In this document: positions 11,868-22,689 of the stretch, piece by piece
How positions within the stretch are numbered: the first letter of the stretch is position 1
How the letters are laid out: each line of letters opens with the position of its first letter
NCBI GenBank assembly: GCA_024734495.1
Contig: JALMQS010000841.1
Coordinates: forward strand, 4,458,176-4,522,175
Direction: 5' to 3'
DNA: 64,000 bases
Origin: Forficula auricularia
Lineage: Eukaryota > Arthropoda > Insecta > Dermaptera > Forficulidae
The notes under the pieces: generated by a model
Databases searched by the model: none
Told to the model about the DNA's origin: nothing
Seen by the model: the letters and a program-made list of their open reading frames with translations, nothing else
Program-made: the position numbers and the translations under genes

Positions 11868-12290
11868 CTAGCTGCAAGGCCCGCCTTCGGTTGTCAGAAA
11901 TCACATCCCCTACAACTTTGTTTATCATAAAATTTGCCGTAGGGTTAATAGTTTAGGAGTTATTTGATAATTTTCATTCGTGCGCCCCCCCCCCCAAACC
12001 CCCTTCTGGAGTCAAAATATCAAAACGTTATATAGCTAAAAACGTAAGTTAGAAGAGCATCTGATGTAAATATGAAATTTCATAATAATCCCTTCAGCCG
12101 TTTTTACGTGAATAGTGAGCAACTTTTCGAAAACCACTGAAACATACAGACACACACACATACAGACATACATACAGGCAGGAATTTTGTTGAGGGTGTT
12201 TCCTTTCATAACTTTGCTTGAAACGTGTGCAACCAAAATTCGGCGTGATTTGGAGCAATGTACAGACAAAACCTTAATTTTATATATAAA
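11868..12290. repeat. Insect-type dispersed repeat fragment
   Basis: Starts at ACTAGCTGCAAGGCCCGCCT and proceeds through a C11 run, a CCCTTCAGCCGTTTTTACGT segment and an ACACAC/CATACAGA microsatellite. The opening phrase recurs at about 24272 and, inverted, at about 54880. Such 'AGCTG..GCCCGC' starts are common in insect Helitron- or LINE-related repeats; I cannot assign a class. Confidence 0.45.
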
Positions 12291-12472
12291 TATATAGATG
12301 TACAAATAAGTTTCGGCCGTTTGACAAAGCTGACGGTCCCACCAGTAAGTTATGATTAAAATTGTCAGAATTAAAACTTAATTATCGTAAGGTTGTATAT
12401 TTGTTAACAAAATAATCTTGAAATCTTAGTGAATTTTCATCAGTATATTATGTTTTTTTGTGTGCGAAAAAG

Positions 12473-12905
12473 TCGAGTTTTGAGCCGAATAAGCATCATT
12501 TGCGGGAGCTTTTGATTTACTTCTTCAAATTTGAAAAAATCTGCAGCTGAGGCGAATCGATTGCTTGTAGAAGCATATGGGGTGGCTGCCTTAAGTGAGA
12601 GAAGTTCCCGTGAGTGGTTTCAAAATTTTAAGAAGGGTGAATTTGATATCGAAGATAAAGAACGTCCCGGAATGCCTAAAGTGTACGAAGACGCGGAATT
12701 GAAAGCATACTAAGATTCGTGTCAAACGCTAGAAGAACTTGCACATACATTAGGAGTGACTCAAAAAGCAATTTCACATTGGTTGAAATCATTGGGAATG
12801 ATTCTAAAACAAGGAAATTGGGTTCCATATGAACTGACGCCGAGAAAGATTGAATGCCGATTTTTCACAAAACCGGTCAAAATCTTTTTGGAAACACTCA
12901 ATTGA
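12473..12905 (+). pseudogene. mariner transposase, N-terminal half, broken
   Basis: The translation follows the mariner DNA-binding region. It opens with SSFEPNKHHLRELLIYFF, whose usual initiator Met is replaced by Lys. After a frameshift near 12538 comes SAAEANRLLVEAYG, then WFQNFKKGEFDIEDKERPG. A stop at 12711-12713 replaces a Leu-rich junction, and the frame continues with DSCQTLEELAHTLGV, then KQGNWVPYEL, the mariner WVPHEL linker. Homology ends soon after and a stop closes at 12905. The catalytic DD34D domain is absent. It carries one frameshift, one internal stop and a 3' truncation, so it is dead. In an intact element this half binds the terminal repeats. Confidence is high for mariner and moderate for subfamily. 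Confidence 0.9.
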
Positions 12906-13139
12906 GAATTTAATCACATGCCAAATGTAATGTTTCTAGATTTATTATTTTAGAAAACTACAGTCCTGTAACCTGTAACAGAGAGCACAGATGGACAACA
13001 ATCTCTCAAGATAAGAGCTCAGTTTTTATTGATTTTGCCACAACTCTAAAATTGTTGAATTCCACTCCTCGAGAGCACCAAAATAATTTGGAGAAAAGAA
13101 GCAGAAGATATAAATATAATTTGATGTATATAAACTGAA

Positions 13140-13400
13140 CATGTTTACTAACAAACAGGCACTATCTCCCTAGAGGTTTAGCAGTTGCATTCCGTTGAGA
13201 TAGACGGATGACAGTATCCCGTATCTCCCTTCGATTTCATTAATCCATTTCAAGGGGTGATCGCGATATAAACGAAATTCGACCAGGTGTTTTGATTAAC
13301 CCCCTAAGCTTTTTCTAAAAGCTTTTCTCTATCCCCCGGGCGTGCTTATGCTCCCCTTATCAGTTTCCGCTGGAAATATATAATAAAATTCCAAATCACG
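13140..13400. other. GC-richer unique island 4
   Basis: Non-repetitive, with segments such as GGGGTGATCGCGATATAAAC and CCATTTCAAGGGG. No ORF. Candidate regulatory DNA only. The next 390 bp up to the MITE hold nothing recognised. Confidence 0.3.
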
Positions 13401-13792
13401 AACTACCTATACTTTACTCGGAAATCGGCACTTGGTAATTTAAAATTAGAGTGGGCAGTTTATTAACGGGTGTATCTAAACTACGTTGATCAATTCAACC
13501 TTCGGAAGACTGAATAGTTGAAAGCCATTTAGTCTAATTAATTGATTTGAAATACTTATCACAAGTGCTAATCATCTATTTATTATAAGGGCCCTCAGCT
13601 CATAACATGCGATATTAGGTATTTTCTAATAAATACTAAATTACTATTATTATATACGTTAATTCCCATCTAAATTAGATTAAATCTCTATATTGACATT
13701 TTGTGATCTGGTATTCTTCAGTTTGAGCTACCAAGAGGGTGTTGACAGCTGACCAATAGGTAGGTTTTATATGGTATATTTGTAAGTACCTA

Positions 13793-14183
13793 CAGTGAAA
13801 CCCCTCAAATCCGAACTAATTGGGCTGTACCTGTTTGGATTTCAATTTGTTCGGATTAGCCGAAAGCAGCTTTGACAATTGAAGATAACTGATATCAAGT
13901 GAAAGATTAAGTGATATTTTGTGTGTTTCTATTATTATTTCATTGTTTTTGCAAAGTGATTAACCTAAAGAATTTAAATAACCAACTTTTACCGTTTTTC
14001 AATCCTGGATGAAATAAGTATGTATAGACACTTTGTTAAATATGCTAACTGTAATTCTATGTCAATTTTTCAACTAATTATATAGGTTATACTGTAGAAT
14101 ATATACATTATTGTTTTATGACTAAATAAATTTCTCTTTTTTGCTTTCGGATTTCAGGGATTCGGATTTGAGGGGTTTCACTG
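13793..14183. mobile_element. pogo-type MITE, inverted relative to 1316-1725
   Basis: Ends CAGTGAAACCCCTCAAATCC and its inverse, flanked by TA at 13791-13792 and 14184-14185. The interior is the reverse complement of the 1316-1725 copy with scattered differences. Confidence 0.87.
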
Positions 14184-14185
14184 TA

Positions 14186-15589
14186 CAAGTATTTCATTCC
14201 TCCTTAGACGTCTTCACACCCTAAAGTCTTCTCCTAAGAACGTTATTAGGTTATAAAATTTACTTTCACTTTGTCTGTTCTAAGTGAATATGAACTTCTC
14301 AAATGAGAGCTATTAAATTGAGAAAAAAGACTACGGGATTTTCTTCTGTACAGATAATTTGCGTAAATTAAAAATGGGTGAAATATTGAAATGTTCTCTT
14401 GAAGCAAGCAAGGTTATTATTTTAGCATTTCAGGACTATAACTCGAATTCATATGTATCGCTTTTATTATTAACCGACAATTATATTGCTCTTGCTTATT
14501 TATTTAAACTAAGCAAACACACACATAACTGAACTACACCAAAAAGCAAGATTTGTCCTAGCCAAAATTGACTAGCAACCGAAAGATAAATAATTCAAGT
14601 ATAATAAAAGCAAAACACAAATATATCTCCACAATGATAAAAAAAACTCTTCCTGAAGGTGAACGGTAATCAAAGTATTATACAATACATTATCCCCAAA
14701 ATTTTAAAAATCATTTACAGTGTATGAATTATGATATTAATTCGATTGTTATTATCAGTTCATCAGGGTTCAATTTTAATGATTAATTTAAATCCACCCA
14801 AGCCATGACAACTCAACTCCAATTCAACACTTGTTGTTATTTCCACTAGATTAATTATATACGGTAATAAACATTCGAAATGAGAGGCGAGATTTTCGAT
14901 GATTTTCCTCGATTCTGAAATCAAATGAAAATTTAGTAATATTTTCTTCTATCGAGGTTAATATCCAGAGAAAGCTTCCAATGTCTGGAAAGAGCAAAAA
15001 ATCAAATGACAAATCCAACAACAACGCTATTTTTTATCATTATTTATGGATTTCTTTCCTCTCCTTTTATTTTTCAAAGCTATTATTTTTTTATATAAAA
15101 ATACTTTTTCTTTGATTATATTTATACGTACCTATATAGAAAATACCTTACTTTCAAAAGAGGTCTAGCAGTAAAGTTATCAAAAACAAAAACAAAAAAG
15201 ACAGATCGAGATATAAGGGAACAAAAAAGAATGGATGTTAGTAAAAATTCCTTCACCCTTCCAGGTAAAAAAAAGGGCTTTTTACTTCGTTTGCTACTAA
15301 CAGCTTTTGTTTTTGTCAGTCCAAAAAATTATCCCCCAAAAACCTATAAATTTTCAAACATAATAGTAATAACCCAGATAGCACACGCGCACTAGAAGAT
15401 GTCTTATTCAGCTCTTATTGTCTTTAAGATGTCTAGACGATCTCCTAGATTCTGAAAAATCTCAAAACTCACTTTACATACCAAATAGTTAACTTTCCTA
15501 CATATTTGTCATTTTTATAACTATTCTTTCTTAGTAAACATATCAATTACGTATTAATTTGTTTTTTGTATGTATTGAAGTGGTTTTTT
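14186..15589. other. AT-rich spacer
   Basis: No gene recognised. A lone CCCAGATAGCACAC at about 15374 resembles the MITE ends at 22886 and 57322, but no partner end was found. Confidence 0.45.
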
Positions 15590-15657
15590 AGATCAATTTT
15601 GATTTTGATTTGAAAATGTTATAATCTGTATTAATTGAGGCCTTATCACTGTTTAGA

Positions 15658-15694
15658 GCCCTGAAGAAGTCAACAATGTTGACGAAACGTTGGC
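15658..15694 (+). ncRNA. Hammerhead-like motif (GCC-CTGAAGA...GAAACGTT-GGC)
   Basis: CTGAAGA (15661-15667), a linker A, a perfect 6-bp stem II GTCAAC/GTTGAC with a 3-nt loop, GAAAC (15684-15688), then GTT and GGC. The GGC pairs with the GCC just before the core as stem I. Downstream sequence (AAAAGTTTTTGTTTTGCCGA to about 15766) recurs as a 50-bp insertion at 30837. Confidence 0.6.
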
Positions 15695-15769
15695 AATAAA
15701 ATATAAATTTAATTGAAAAGTTTTTGTTTTGCCGAGAGTAGCAGAGTTGTTGATTCACTAAGAGAGTTA

Positions 15770-16146
15770 GTCCTCTGCTTGATGCAAATAAACATACACA
15801 CATATATATCGAAATTATATATCTGTATATATATTATTTATTTGTTTGAGACTATAGTTTCGAAGACTTGGTCTTCATCATCAGTCTTTTTTAATTATAA
15901 ATATTATTTTTCATGGGGTCAATATCTTTAAAATTTTAACTGGCCCCCAGCTAAGTAAATTTCGAAAAATTTCATTATCCATATGGTATTGACCCCATGA
16001 AAAATAATATTTATAATTAAAAAAGATTGATGATGAAGACCAAGTCTTCGAAACTATACTCTCAAACAAATAAATAATATATATACCTACAGATATATAA
16101 TTTCGATATATATGTGTGTATGTTTATTTGCATCAAGCAGAGGACA
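15770..16146. repeat. Fold-back element with two hammerhead-like cores
   Basis: Arms of about 150 bp (15770-15920 and 15997-16146) are inverted copies; the outer ends read GTCCTCTGCTTGATGCAAAT and its inverse. Each arm carries one core: minus strand at 15850-15884 (CTGATGA, T, GAAGAC/GTCTTC stem, GAAAC, TATAGTC), and plus strand at 16027-16060, where the first base is T instead of C. The loop is about 75 bp. Confidence 0.75.
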
Positions 16147-16246
16147 ACCTCTTTGTTTCACTTTGTGAAAATATAAATTATTTGCATAAAAAATATAATT
16201 CTTATTTCCCTATAACAATTTTAATAATTTAATCGATGGACATAAC

Positions 16247-16531
16247 CTTAGACCATGAAATATATGGACACGCCCTGGTGTCGATTTCGTGAGGCCAACA
16301 TCTACTATAGAACTTGATGTCATCTGTAGGTAGGAACACCCAGAAATAGCCACTATAGGAATTCGTAGTTTAGATTATTTATTTTGGATTCCAATAATCG
16401 CAAATTAATATTAAATTAATATAACCAAAATATTTATGCCAGAACGTGACATCATCGGTAGGCGATGTTGGCCTCACTTCGCTCTGTGTGGAGAGTAGCA
16501 GGGGGCGTGTCTATATATTTCATAGTCTAAG
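16247..16531. mobile_element. TIR element with 8-bp TSD
   Basis: Terminal repeats of about 28 bp begin CTTAGACCATGAAATATATG and end with its inverse (TATATTTCATAGTCTAAG). A further inner inverted segment CGTGAGGCCAACATC / GATGTTGGCCTCAC is present. A perfect 8-bp duplication GACATAAC flanks it (16239-16246 and 16532-16539). Eight bp fits hAT or P, but the terminal bases are not the usual CAG of hAT. Confidence 0.85.
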
Positions 16532-16729
16532 GACATAACTAATAAAAATAAAAATAAATAATTACCTGATGAGAGAATTTTTTTGCTTCGATCATTAATT
16601 AATTCAACCAAGTGCCTGGTGGAGGTAAATTGTATTATTTTCGATCACCTATAAAAAACGAATTTACTTTTTTTTAATGGATTTAATTTAAGTCAAACCT
16701 TCCTGCTGCTCTCAATAATTCAATTAGTA

Positions 16730-17060
16730 CGTGTTTGATTTAACGCTCTTTCGGGCCTCTTAGCTAATTCACATCTCCGCGCTACGAAAGAAGATAGCCT
16801 TCTTTCTTTATCGAAGAGTCAGAAGCCGCGAATAGCGCATTAATGCGAGACGTGGCTATTCCTCCATTTGCGGGGGTGGTTGGCATTTTGGCATTCCGCA
16901 CCCCTTCCCCCCTGGGGTGACTTTTTATTGGTTCACGCGCCCTATTGAGACCGAATAGATTTGGTGTCGGAGACGTTTTGCACGAAAAAGACCTTCTTTG
17001 AAGAATGCCCAAGAAGGGATTCACGGGCTCAACGAGACTTAAAAGAGTCTGGCTTCTGAA
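16730..17060. other. GC-richer unique island 5
   Basis: Distinct composition, no window repeats inside. The 80-codon minus frame at 16782-17024 is proline/serine/arginine-rich and unrecognised, probably an effect of GC content. It contains TGACTTTTTATTGGTTCACG and GCGCATTAATGCG, a short palindrome with an ATTA core. Candidate regulatory DNA. Confidence 0.35.
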
Positions 17061-17346
17061 GGGGGAAGAAATTCAGGAAAACATTCCTCAGAGAGACATT
17101 TACTTATCATAGTTAATATTATTTTGAAAAAAATGATAATTTACCAAAACCATACTAAAAATATGTTCGATTGTATGTCAGAAGGGATGCCATCTCTCCC
17201 TCCATAGAAATCGAGCCCAAGTGCCGAAATCGCTAATAGCCATTTGAGTATCTTTTGAGAGAGAAATTCTTTGACATATGTCAGGCCTCTAATTGATTGA
17301 ATATTTCAGAAAAAACTTTTTTCTAATTCTAAGATTCTTCCAAAAC

Positions 17347-17946
17347 TTAAGGGAGTTCGGGACAGCTTATTTATCTGTTTGATATCCGAAAAAATCGTTT
17401 GTATTTCTGCAGAGTGACAACGTATGCCTACTAAATTTTTTAATAAAAAAATTGTTAATAATGAGATTAATTTCCAAATCTTTGTTTTGATAATATTAAT
17501 AAAAAGAATATTGAGATAAATTTTTTCTCATTATAAAAACATTTATTTAACACAAAAACGATTTCAACAGAGTTCAAATTCTACACTAGTGCTTTTGTTA
17601 TATTCTGTTTGCTCCAAATAACTTTTTATTTATACATTAATGGATAACTAATTAACCAGACTGTCAAATCTATTAAAAAATGTATCATTCGATTCATAAA
17701 AGTTGAATTATTGATCTGTATAAATTTGTTGAAAATGGTTTAATTTGTATAGAAGTTATAGCTCTTTTAAAAACTCGGTCCATTTACTTCCATGTTAAAA
17801 GGACAATTTTCAATAATTTATTTCTTGGTAATGGGGCAGACGATCAACTTCAAATTTCGGGAATAAATATTTAATACATCAATGATTCGATGGTAAAAAT
17901 TTGAGAACTTTCTTATAAAAATGATAAACAGTCCCGAACCCCTTAA
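17347..17946. mobile_element. TTAA-bounded element, type c, copy 1
   Basis: Starts TTAAGGGAGTTCGGGACAG and ends CAGTCCCGAACCCCTTAA, an inverted pair including TTAA. The interior (GCCTACTAAATTTTTTAATA, CAGACGATCAACTTCAAATT) is shared with 60418-61011 and with the truncated 54270-54877 copy. No ORF. Confidence 0.88.
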
Positions 17947-17965
17947 GTGACATGTAGAATTTAAA

Positions 17966-18330
17966 TTTTATAAATTAAAGGGTTTATTTAATCACATAAA
18001 ATAAATAAATAGAGTAATTTTAATCAATTTTCATTATTTAATTGATCGATTTACCAGACAGTTTCGGTCACTCATGGTTGACCATCTTCAGTAGTACTGA
18101 AAATTGAAACATTTTCTAAAAATTTTTTATATAATTACACAAAATAAAAACCATACAATTTCGTTCAAGCTTTGGAATTTGTCACTATTCAGTCTGGATA
18201 CATAGCTCATTCTTAATTTATTAACATGGATATTTCAATAATCGATAAAATAAATAATGATAATAATTGATTAAAATTACTCTATTTATTTATTTTATGC
18301 GAATAAATACATCCTTTAATTTATAAAATT
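17966..18330. repeat. Fold-back element, hammerhead family B
   Basis: Inverted arms (about 17966-18040 and 18250-18330) share AAATAAATAGAGTAATTTTA and its inverse. The minus strand carries a hammerhead-like core at 18052-18096. A relative, heavily interrupted, occupies 19690-20640. Confidence 0.7.
18052..18096 (-). ncRNA. Hammerhead-like motif, family B
   Basis: Minus strand: TACTA, CTGAAGA, T, stem II GGTCA/TGACC with an 8-nt loop, GAAAC, TGTC, TGGTA. The flanks TACTA and TGGTA can pair over 5 bp with G-U as stem I, and GTC sits at the cleavage position. Confidence 0.6.
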
Positions 18331-18448
18331 GTTTCTAATTCAATGTAAATCTCTCCCACATGCTTTTTTTTATTAGGTATAAAAATATGAATTAAAAACT
18401 TTATATCTGAATTACTGAGCACTCTTAAAACTTTTCAAGTTATAATAG

Positions 18449-18724
18449 AATAAAGTACAGAAAATTTTTTGGAAAATGTTATTTTTGGAACTTTTTCAAA
18501 TTTATTTTTTATTAATATAAAATACTAGGTAGGTTTCACATAAATAAAAGATCGGATGCTTGTTTAGCACGACTCAATATATATATTTCGGGGTATAAGC
18601 CCATCTTAAGGAGATCACAAAGGACACTCTTTTATTTATGTGAAACCTACCTAGTATTTTATATTAAAAAAATATTTGATAAAGTTCCAAAAAACATTTT
18701 TCAAAAAATTTTCTTTACTTTATT
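18449..18724. repeat. Fold-back element, hammerhead family C
   Basis: Arms inverted around 18590, with a core pair ACTAGGTAGGTTTCACATAA (18526-18545) and its inverse (18636-18655), extending outward with mismatches. A degenerate core (CTTAAGA, GGG/CCC stem, GAAAT) lies on the minus strand at 18572-18613 with flanks CTC/GAG. Confidence 0.7.
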
Positions 18725-19690
18725 TAATATGTTTCACCAAGAACCTACACCATTCTCCTTAAAAAAATTATAATAGAATTCTACATAGATTAATCCCAAC
18801 CATTTCAAAATATTTAAAAAACTGCTAAAACTATTATAAGAAAAAATTCAAACAACTTATAAGAAATTCTTATACAGTGAAGTTGGAAAAAAATATTAAC
18901 ACCTGAAGAATTGTACATAAATCAATCAATCAATTTTGTAAATTTGTGATGGAAATTATTACAATTAAATGATTATTTGTTATTTTATTTATTAAATATT
19001 TATTTCAAAGTATATTCCTCTAAAATATTGATTTTTAATTAATTAGGAAAATCTAAGTGAAAATCGTTTGACGCACACGCTAGTTTTTTAAAACAATCTC
19101 CAATCAATTGGGCATGTCTTGAATACGTTTATATTTTATTTACAATTATTTTCTTTTCTGATATCTAATCAAGTAACGGGATTCTTTTCCCTTTAGTCTG
19201 TTTTTCGCATTGAAATGCATTGATTTCATTCGGAGTCAAACAACCAGCGGGGCAAGTGCTTATTAATATTGGTGTTTTATAGGTGTTGCGTTTTGTGTAT
19301 TTTTGTTGACTAGTGCATTTTGGAGAATTGTTCAAACCTTCACGAGAGACAAGGTAAACATTTAAATGCAATTTTTTAAATCTTTTTGGATAATATAGTG
19401 ATTCCTAAAATAAATTTCAATACTTTCCGCATGCTTCACATTGAATAAAGTAAAAATTCAGATCATTTCTATTCTAGTTAATATTTTATAATAGAATATA
19501 AATAAAAGGAGAAAATTATTACAAATACATCAGACATTTGCTAAATAATTGTGAAATATAAGTCCGCTTTTATAAAATAAATTGTTGTTGCAGAAAGAGT
19601 GTTAAGTTTTTCAGACTTTCCGTAAATCCAGCTAGAGCCGTCCTACTAATCAATTTAAATAAAAAATTAATATACTCGTATTATTACTTT
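18725..19690. other. AT-rich spacer
   Basis: No supported gene. The 68-codon minus frame at 19165-19371 is unrecognised. Confidence 0.4.
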
Positions 19691-19812
19691 TAAATTGAAG
19701 GGTTTTCTTAGTCACAATCTAATAATAGACAATGATTTCAGTTAATTATTATTATTTATTTTATTGATTCACCAAATAGTTTCGGTCACCTCTGGTTGAC
19801 CAACTTCAGTAG

Positions 19813-20057
19813 TAACAGGTGAACCGTGACCTAATATGTTGTACACCTACTTCCACTTGTACTTCAAAATATTTCCAAGTACTTCCAAATATTTCCAAGT
19901 ATTCCAAATATTTCCAAGTAATTTCAAATATTTCCAAGTAATTCCAAATATTTCCAAGTACTTCCAAATATTTCCAATCACTTCCAAATATTTCCAAGAA
20001 CTTCCAAAATACTTCCAAATAGGTGTACACCTACTTCCAATCGCGGATCACCACTCG
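19813..20057. mobile_element. Minisatellite-bearing TIR element, copy 1
   Basis: Terminal motif AGGTGAACCGTGACC at the left and TCGCGGATCACCACTCG at the right. The core is a tandem array built on the 10-bp consensus TAYTTCCAAR, mostly in 20-bp dimers (TACTTCCAAATATTTCCAAG). The same layout occurs at 41240-41549 and 59558-59783. Open frames of 74-88 codons on both strands are by-products of the periodic repeat. Confidence 0.8.
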
Positions 20058-20139
20058 ACTGTATGTATAAATTCAAACTTCTATATTTTTTGTATTGTGT
20101 AATTGTTTAAAAAATTTACAAAATATTTTATTTGTTAAT

Positions 20140-20414
20140 TAAAGGAATCGTAGGGGAGTTGGACAAGACTTTAAATTAAATTAAATACAAGTTTTGATTA
20201 AATATGCCATACGTTTCGTTGCTATTTTGCAACTTCTTCAGTGGCTCATTTATTAAACTTATTTGTCAGGATTTTTTACTACGAGAAAAAACATTTCAAA
20301 CAATATTCTTTTTTTCTATCACAATTCATTCAACTCATCAACTAACATAAAATATAAACTTTTAAACAAATTAATTGTTTTTTATCAAAAAACTAAAAGA
20401 ATCAAATTGAACAA

Positions 20415-20450
<36 letters not shown>

Positions 20451-20512
20451 TTAATCAAAACTTGTATTTAATTTAATTTAAAGTCTTGTCCAACTCCCTA
20501 CGATTCCTTGAA
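20140..20512. repeat. Family A hammerhead-like element with inverted ends
   Basis: Inverted ends (GGAATCGTAGGGGAGTTGGA at 20144 and CCAACTCCCTACGATTCC at the right) continue about 60 bp inward. The minus strand carries GCCA-CTGAAGA, A, stem GTTGC/GCAAC, GAAACGTA-TGGC at 20206-20245; GCCA and TGGC pair as stem I. A T run of about 30 (20420-20449) lies near the right arm. Confidence 0.7.
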
Positions 20513-21059
20513 TTATTAATCATGGACACGAATAATGAAATATTTTATTTGTCTATTTTTTAAAACTACTGAAGATAGTCAACCAGAGGTGACCGAAACT
20601 GTTTGCTGAATCAATAAAATAAATAATTTTGTTAAGTGAGAATGGTGTGGGTTCTTGGTGAAACATTTTAAATAAAGTTAAGAAAATTTTGAAATTTTTT
20701 TTAGAAACTTTTTAAATATTTTAAATTTTAAAAAGTTTCTAAAAATTTTTTCTATTGAATCCTCTCTGATTTCGGAATTTAATAATATTTCTACTAAAAT
20801 CTTAGAATTTGTCCTAAAGATTAAATTCTTTCTCTTCTAATAATACTAATATAATTTCTGTTTTTGTTTCAGGTAAGGAGAATCTTTTGAGTATTTCTGC
20901 CCAATCCTTCTCTGTTCTTAAGGTAATTATTTCTTAATATTTTGGTTTAAAGGCCACATAATTTGTTACTAGAAAATAAACAAATTATTGAACTTTGACA
21001 ATTAGTTATTTGGAGAAAATGATTTTAAACCAATTATTTGTTTACATGAGGTATAGTAC

Positions 21060-21583
21060 AAGATCCCAACTTAGGTCGACCTTCACTTATCGAGTTTCCT
21101 GATGAAATTAATATTTTGATAATATAATGTATTAATAAACAAAACTTGATAGGATCAACATCCAATTTGCTCTGCATAGATATATTTTAATAAAATATAA
21201 AATAAAGTAAAAATAAATAAAAAAATAAAAATAAATTAATTAATTCGGAATAAAATGATCTACATTTTCACATATATCAATAAAGGAAAGTCTATAACTA
21301 CAAAATACTAATTTGAAGTTACCCGTTGATACCCTGTCTACCTGTATTTATGCAGGGAAAAAAGATGGCGACTCAACTTTGGCATTTTACATACATATTT
21401 TACTCTCGATTGGCAATATATTTATCCGGAAACTCGATAACTACATTTATGTAATAAAATTAACAACTTCAATTTTTTATCAAAAATAGCTATGCAGGGA
21501 AATTGGATGTCGACCCTATCAAGTTTTTTTTTATTAATTTCTTTAGGAAACTCGATAGGTGGTCAACCTAAGTCGGGATCTTA
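21060..21583. mobile_element. Long-TIR MITE, unassigned
   Basis: The left end (AAGATCCCAACTTAGGTCGA) and right end (TCAACCTAAGTCGGGATCTT) are inverted. The similarity continues inward through TATCGAGTTTCCTGATGAAA / TTTAGGAAACTCGATA and GGATCAACATCCAATTTGC / AAATTGGATGTCGACCC, about 120 bp per arm. No ORF. Confidence 0.75.
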
Positions 21584-21589
21584 GACTAG

Positions 21590-22310
21590 TAGTAGTTACT
21601 AGTATTTATGTGATTTTAAATATCTGGAATTTTATTAGCTAATTCAAATAAATTCTGCTCTCTTAGCTCGAAAATAAAATTATACTAATATCAGTTTATG
21701 CTTATTAACCACATCATGTAATTATCCCTCAAACCATGATCTTGGTCTAATTCATTTAAGCCCAAATTCACTTATAAAACTCGATTCCGAGATTAATCAA
21801 TTCATTCAAATTAAAATTCCAACACATTCTATTTAAAATCAAACCAATATCTGCGATTTAATTTTTTTTTAATTAGATTGGAAGGCATTTCGATTGGATT
21901 ATTTTCCAATATCTCATTCATTTATTTCAATGCAATTTTCTCCAATGTTTCTCTCATATGTTATTCCAATATATCTTGTAACATATTTTTTATATGTGTA
22001 TCAAGGACAAATCTTCTTCTAACTCATTTTTAATAAAATAACTTGATACAAGTTTTTATTATCCCAATACTTTTATTAAAAAACAAAAAGATACAAATGT
22101 TTGAAGCTTAAAAATGAAAAAAAAATCCCCGAGTAAGTTCATTTCAATGTAAAATTAATATTTATTTTTGATTTAATCATAGAACGGTAAATTGATGTTT
22201 TGATTTAATAATTTTTTTATTCTGGATTTTTTTAATTGATTTAATATAATTTACCATTAGATTTAATATTTTACTTAGGGAAAGTAGTAGGTTTTAGGTG
22301 AAACATGATA
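21590..22310. other. AT-rich spacer
   Basis: No supported feature. Confidence 0.45.
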
Positions 22311-22313
22311 TTA

Positions 22314-22556
22314 ATTGATAAAGTAAAGGGAGTGTAGTTTCACAGTTAATGAAATAAAACTCAAAGAGGTTTACACAAACTCAATATATTTCGGATTATT
22401 AGTCGATCATCAGGAGTTTACAGATTACAAACTGTTTTTAATCTGTAAACTCCTGATGATGATGGACTAATAATCCGAAATATATTGAGTTTGTATAAAC
22501 CTCTTTGAGATTTATTTCATTGACTGTGAAACTACACTTCCTTTACTTTATTAATT
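22314..22556. repeat. Fold-back with paired hammerhead-like cores, family C
   Basis: Nearly the whole element is two inverted arms (22314-22430 and 22437-22556) with a loop of only a few bases. Each arm carries a canonical CTGATGA core: minus strand at 22377-22419, plus strand at 22447-22492. Outer ends are AAGTAAAGGGAGTGTAGTTT and its inverse. Confidence 0.85.
22447..22492 (+). ncRNA. Hammerhead-like motif with 6-bp stem I
   Basis: AAACTC (22447-22452), CTGATGA (22453-22459), a GGA/TCC stem II preceded by an extra TGAT, GAAAT (22477-22481), ATATT, GAGTTT (22487-22492). AAACTC and GAGTTT are perfectly complementary. The sister motif in the other arm lacks the extra bases but has a weaker stem II. 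Confidence 0.6.
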
Positions 22557-22689
22557 TAGATTTAGTAGACAATTGAAAACAAAGATTTTTGTTTCTGTTT
22601 CATTTTATAAATTGATTATTTTATTTTTTACCAATTTTAATATCAATAAGCTAAGAGATTTTTTATAAGTTAAACAATAAGTAAATTTC

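Larger units (their letters stand above)
19690..20640. repeat. Nested complex: family B fold-back holding two other elements
   Basis: The outer fold-back has cores at 19770-19814 (minus) and 20564-20608 (plus), with ATTTATTTTATTGATTCACC and an inverse at the right. Inside it lie a minisatellite element (19813-20057) and a family A hammerhead element (about 20140-20512). The order of events follows from this: family B first, the others later. Confidence 0.75.

Noticed and set aside
19850..20030. Possible CRISPR-like array
   Set aside because: Units are directly adjacent with no unique spacers, and the sequence is a eukaryotic minisatellite with transposon-like ends.
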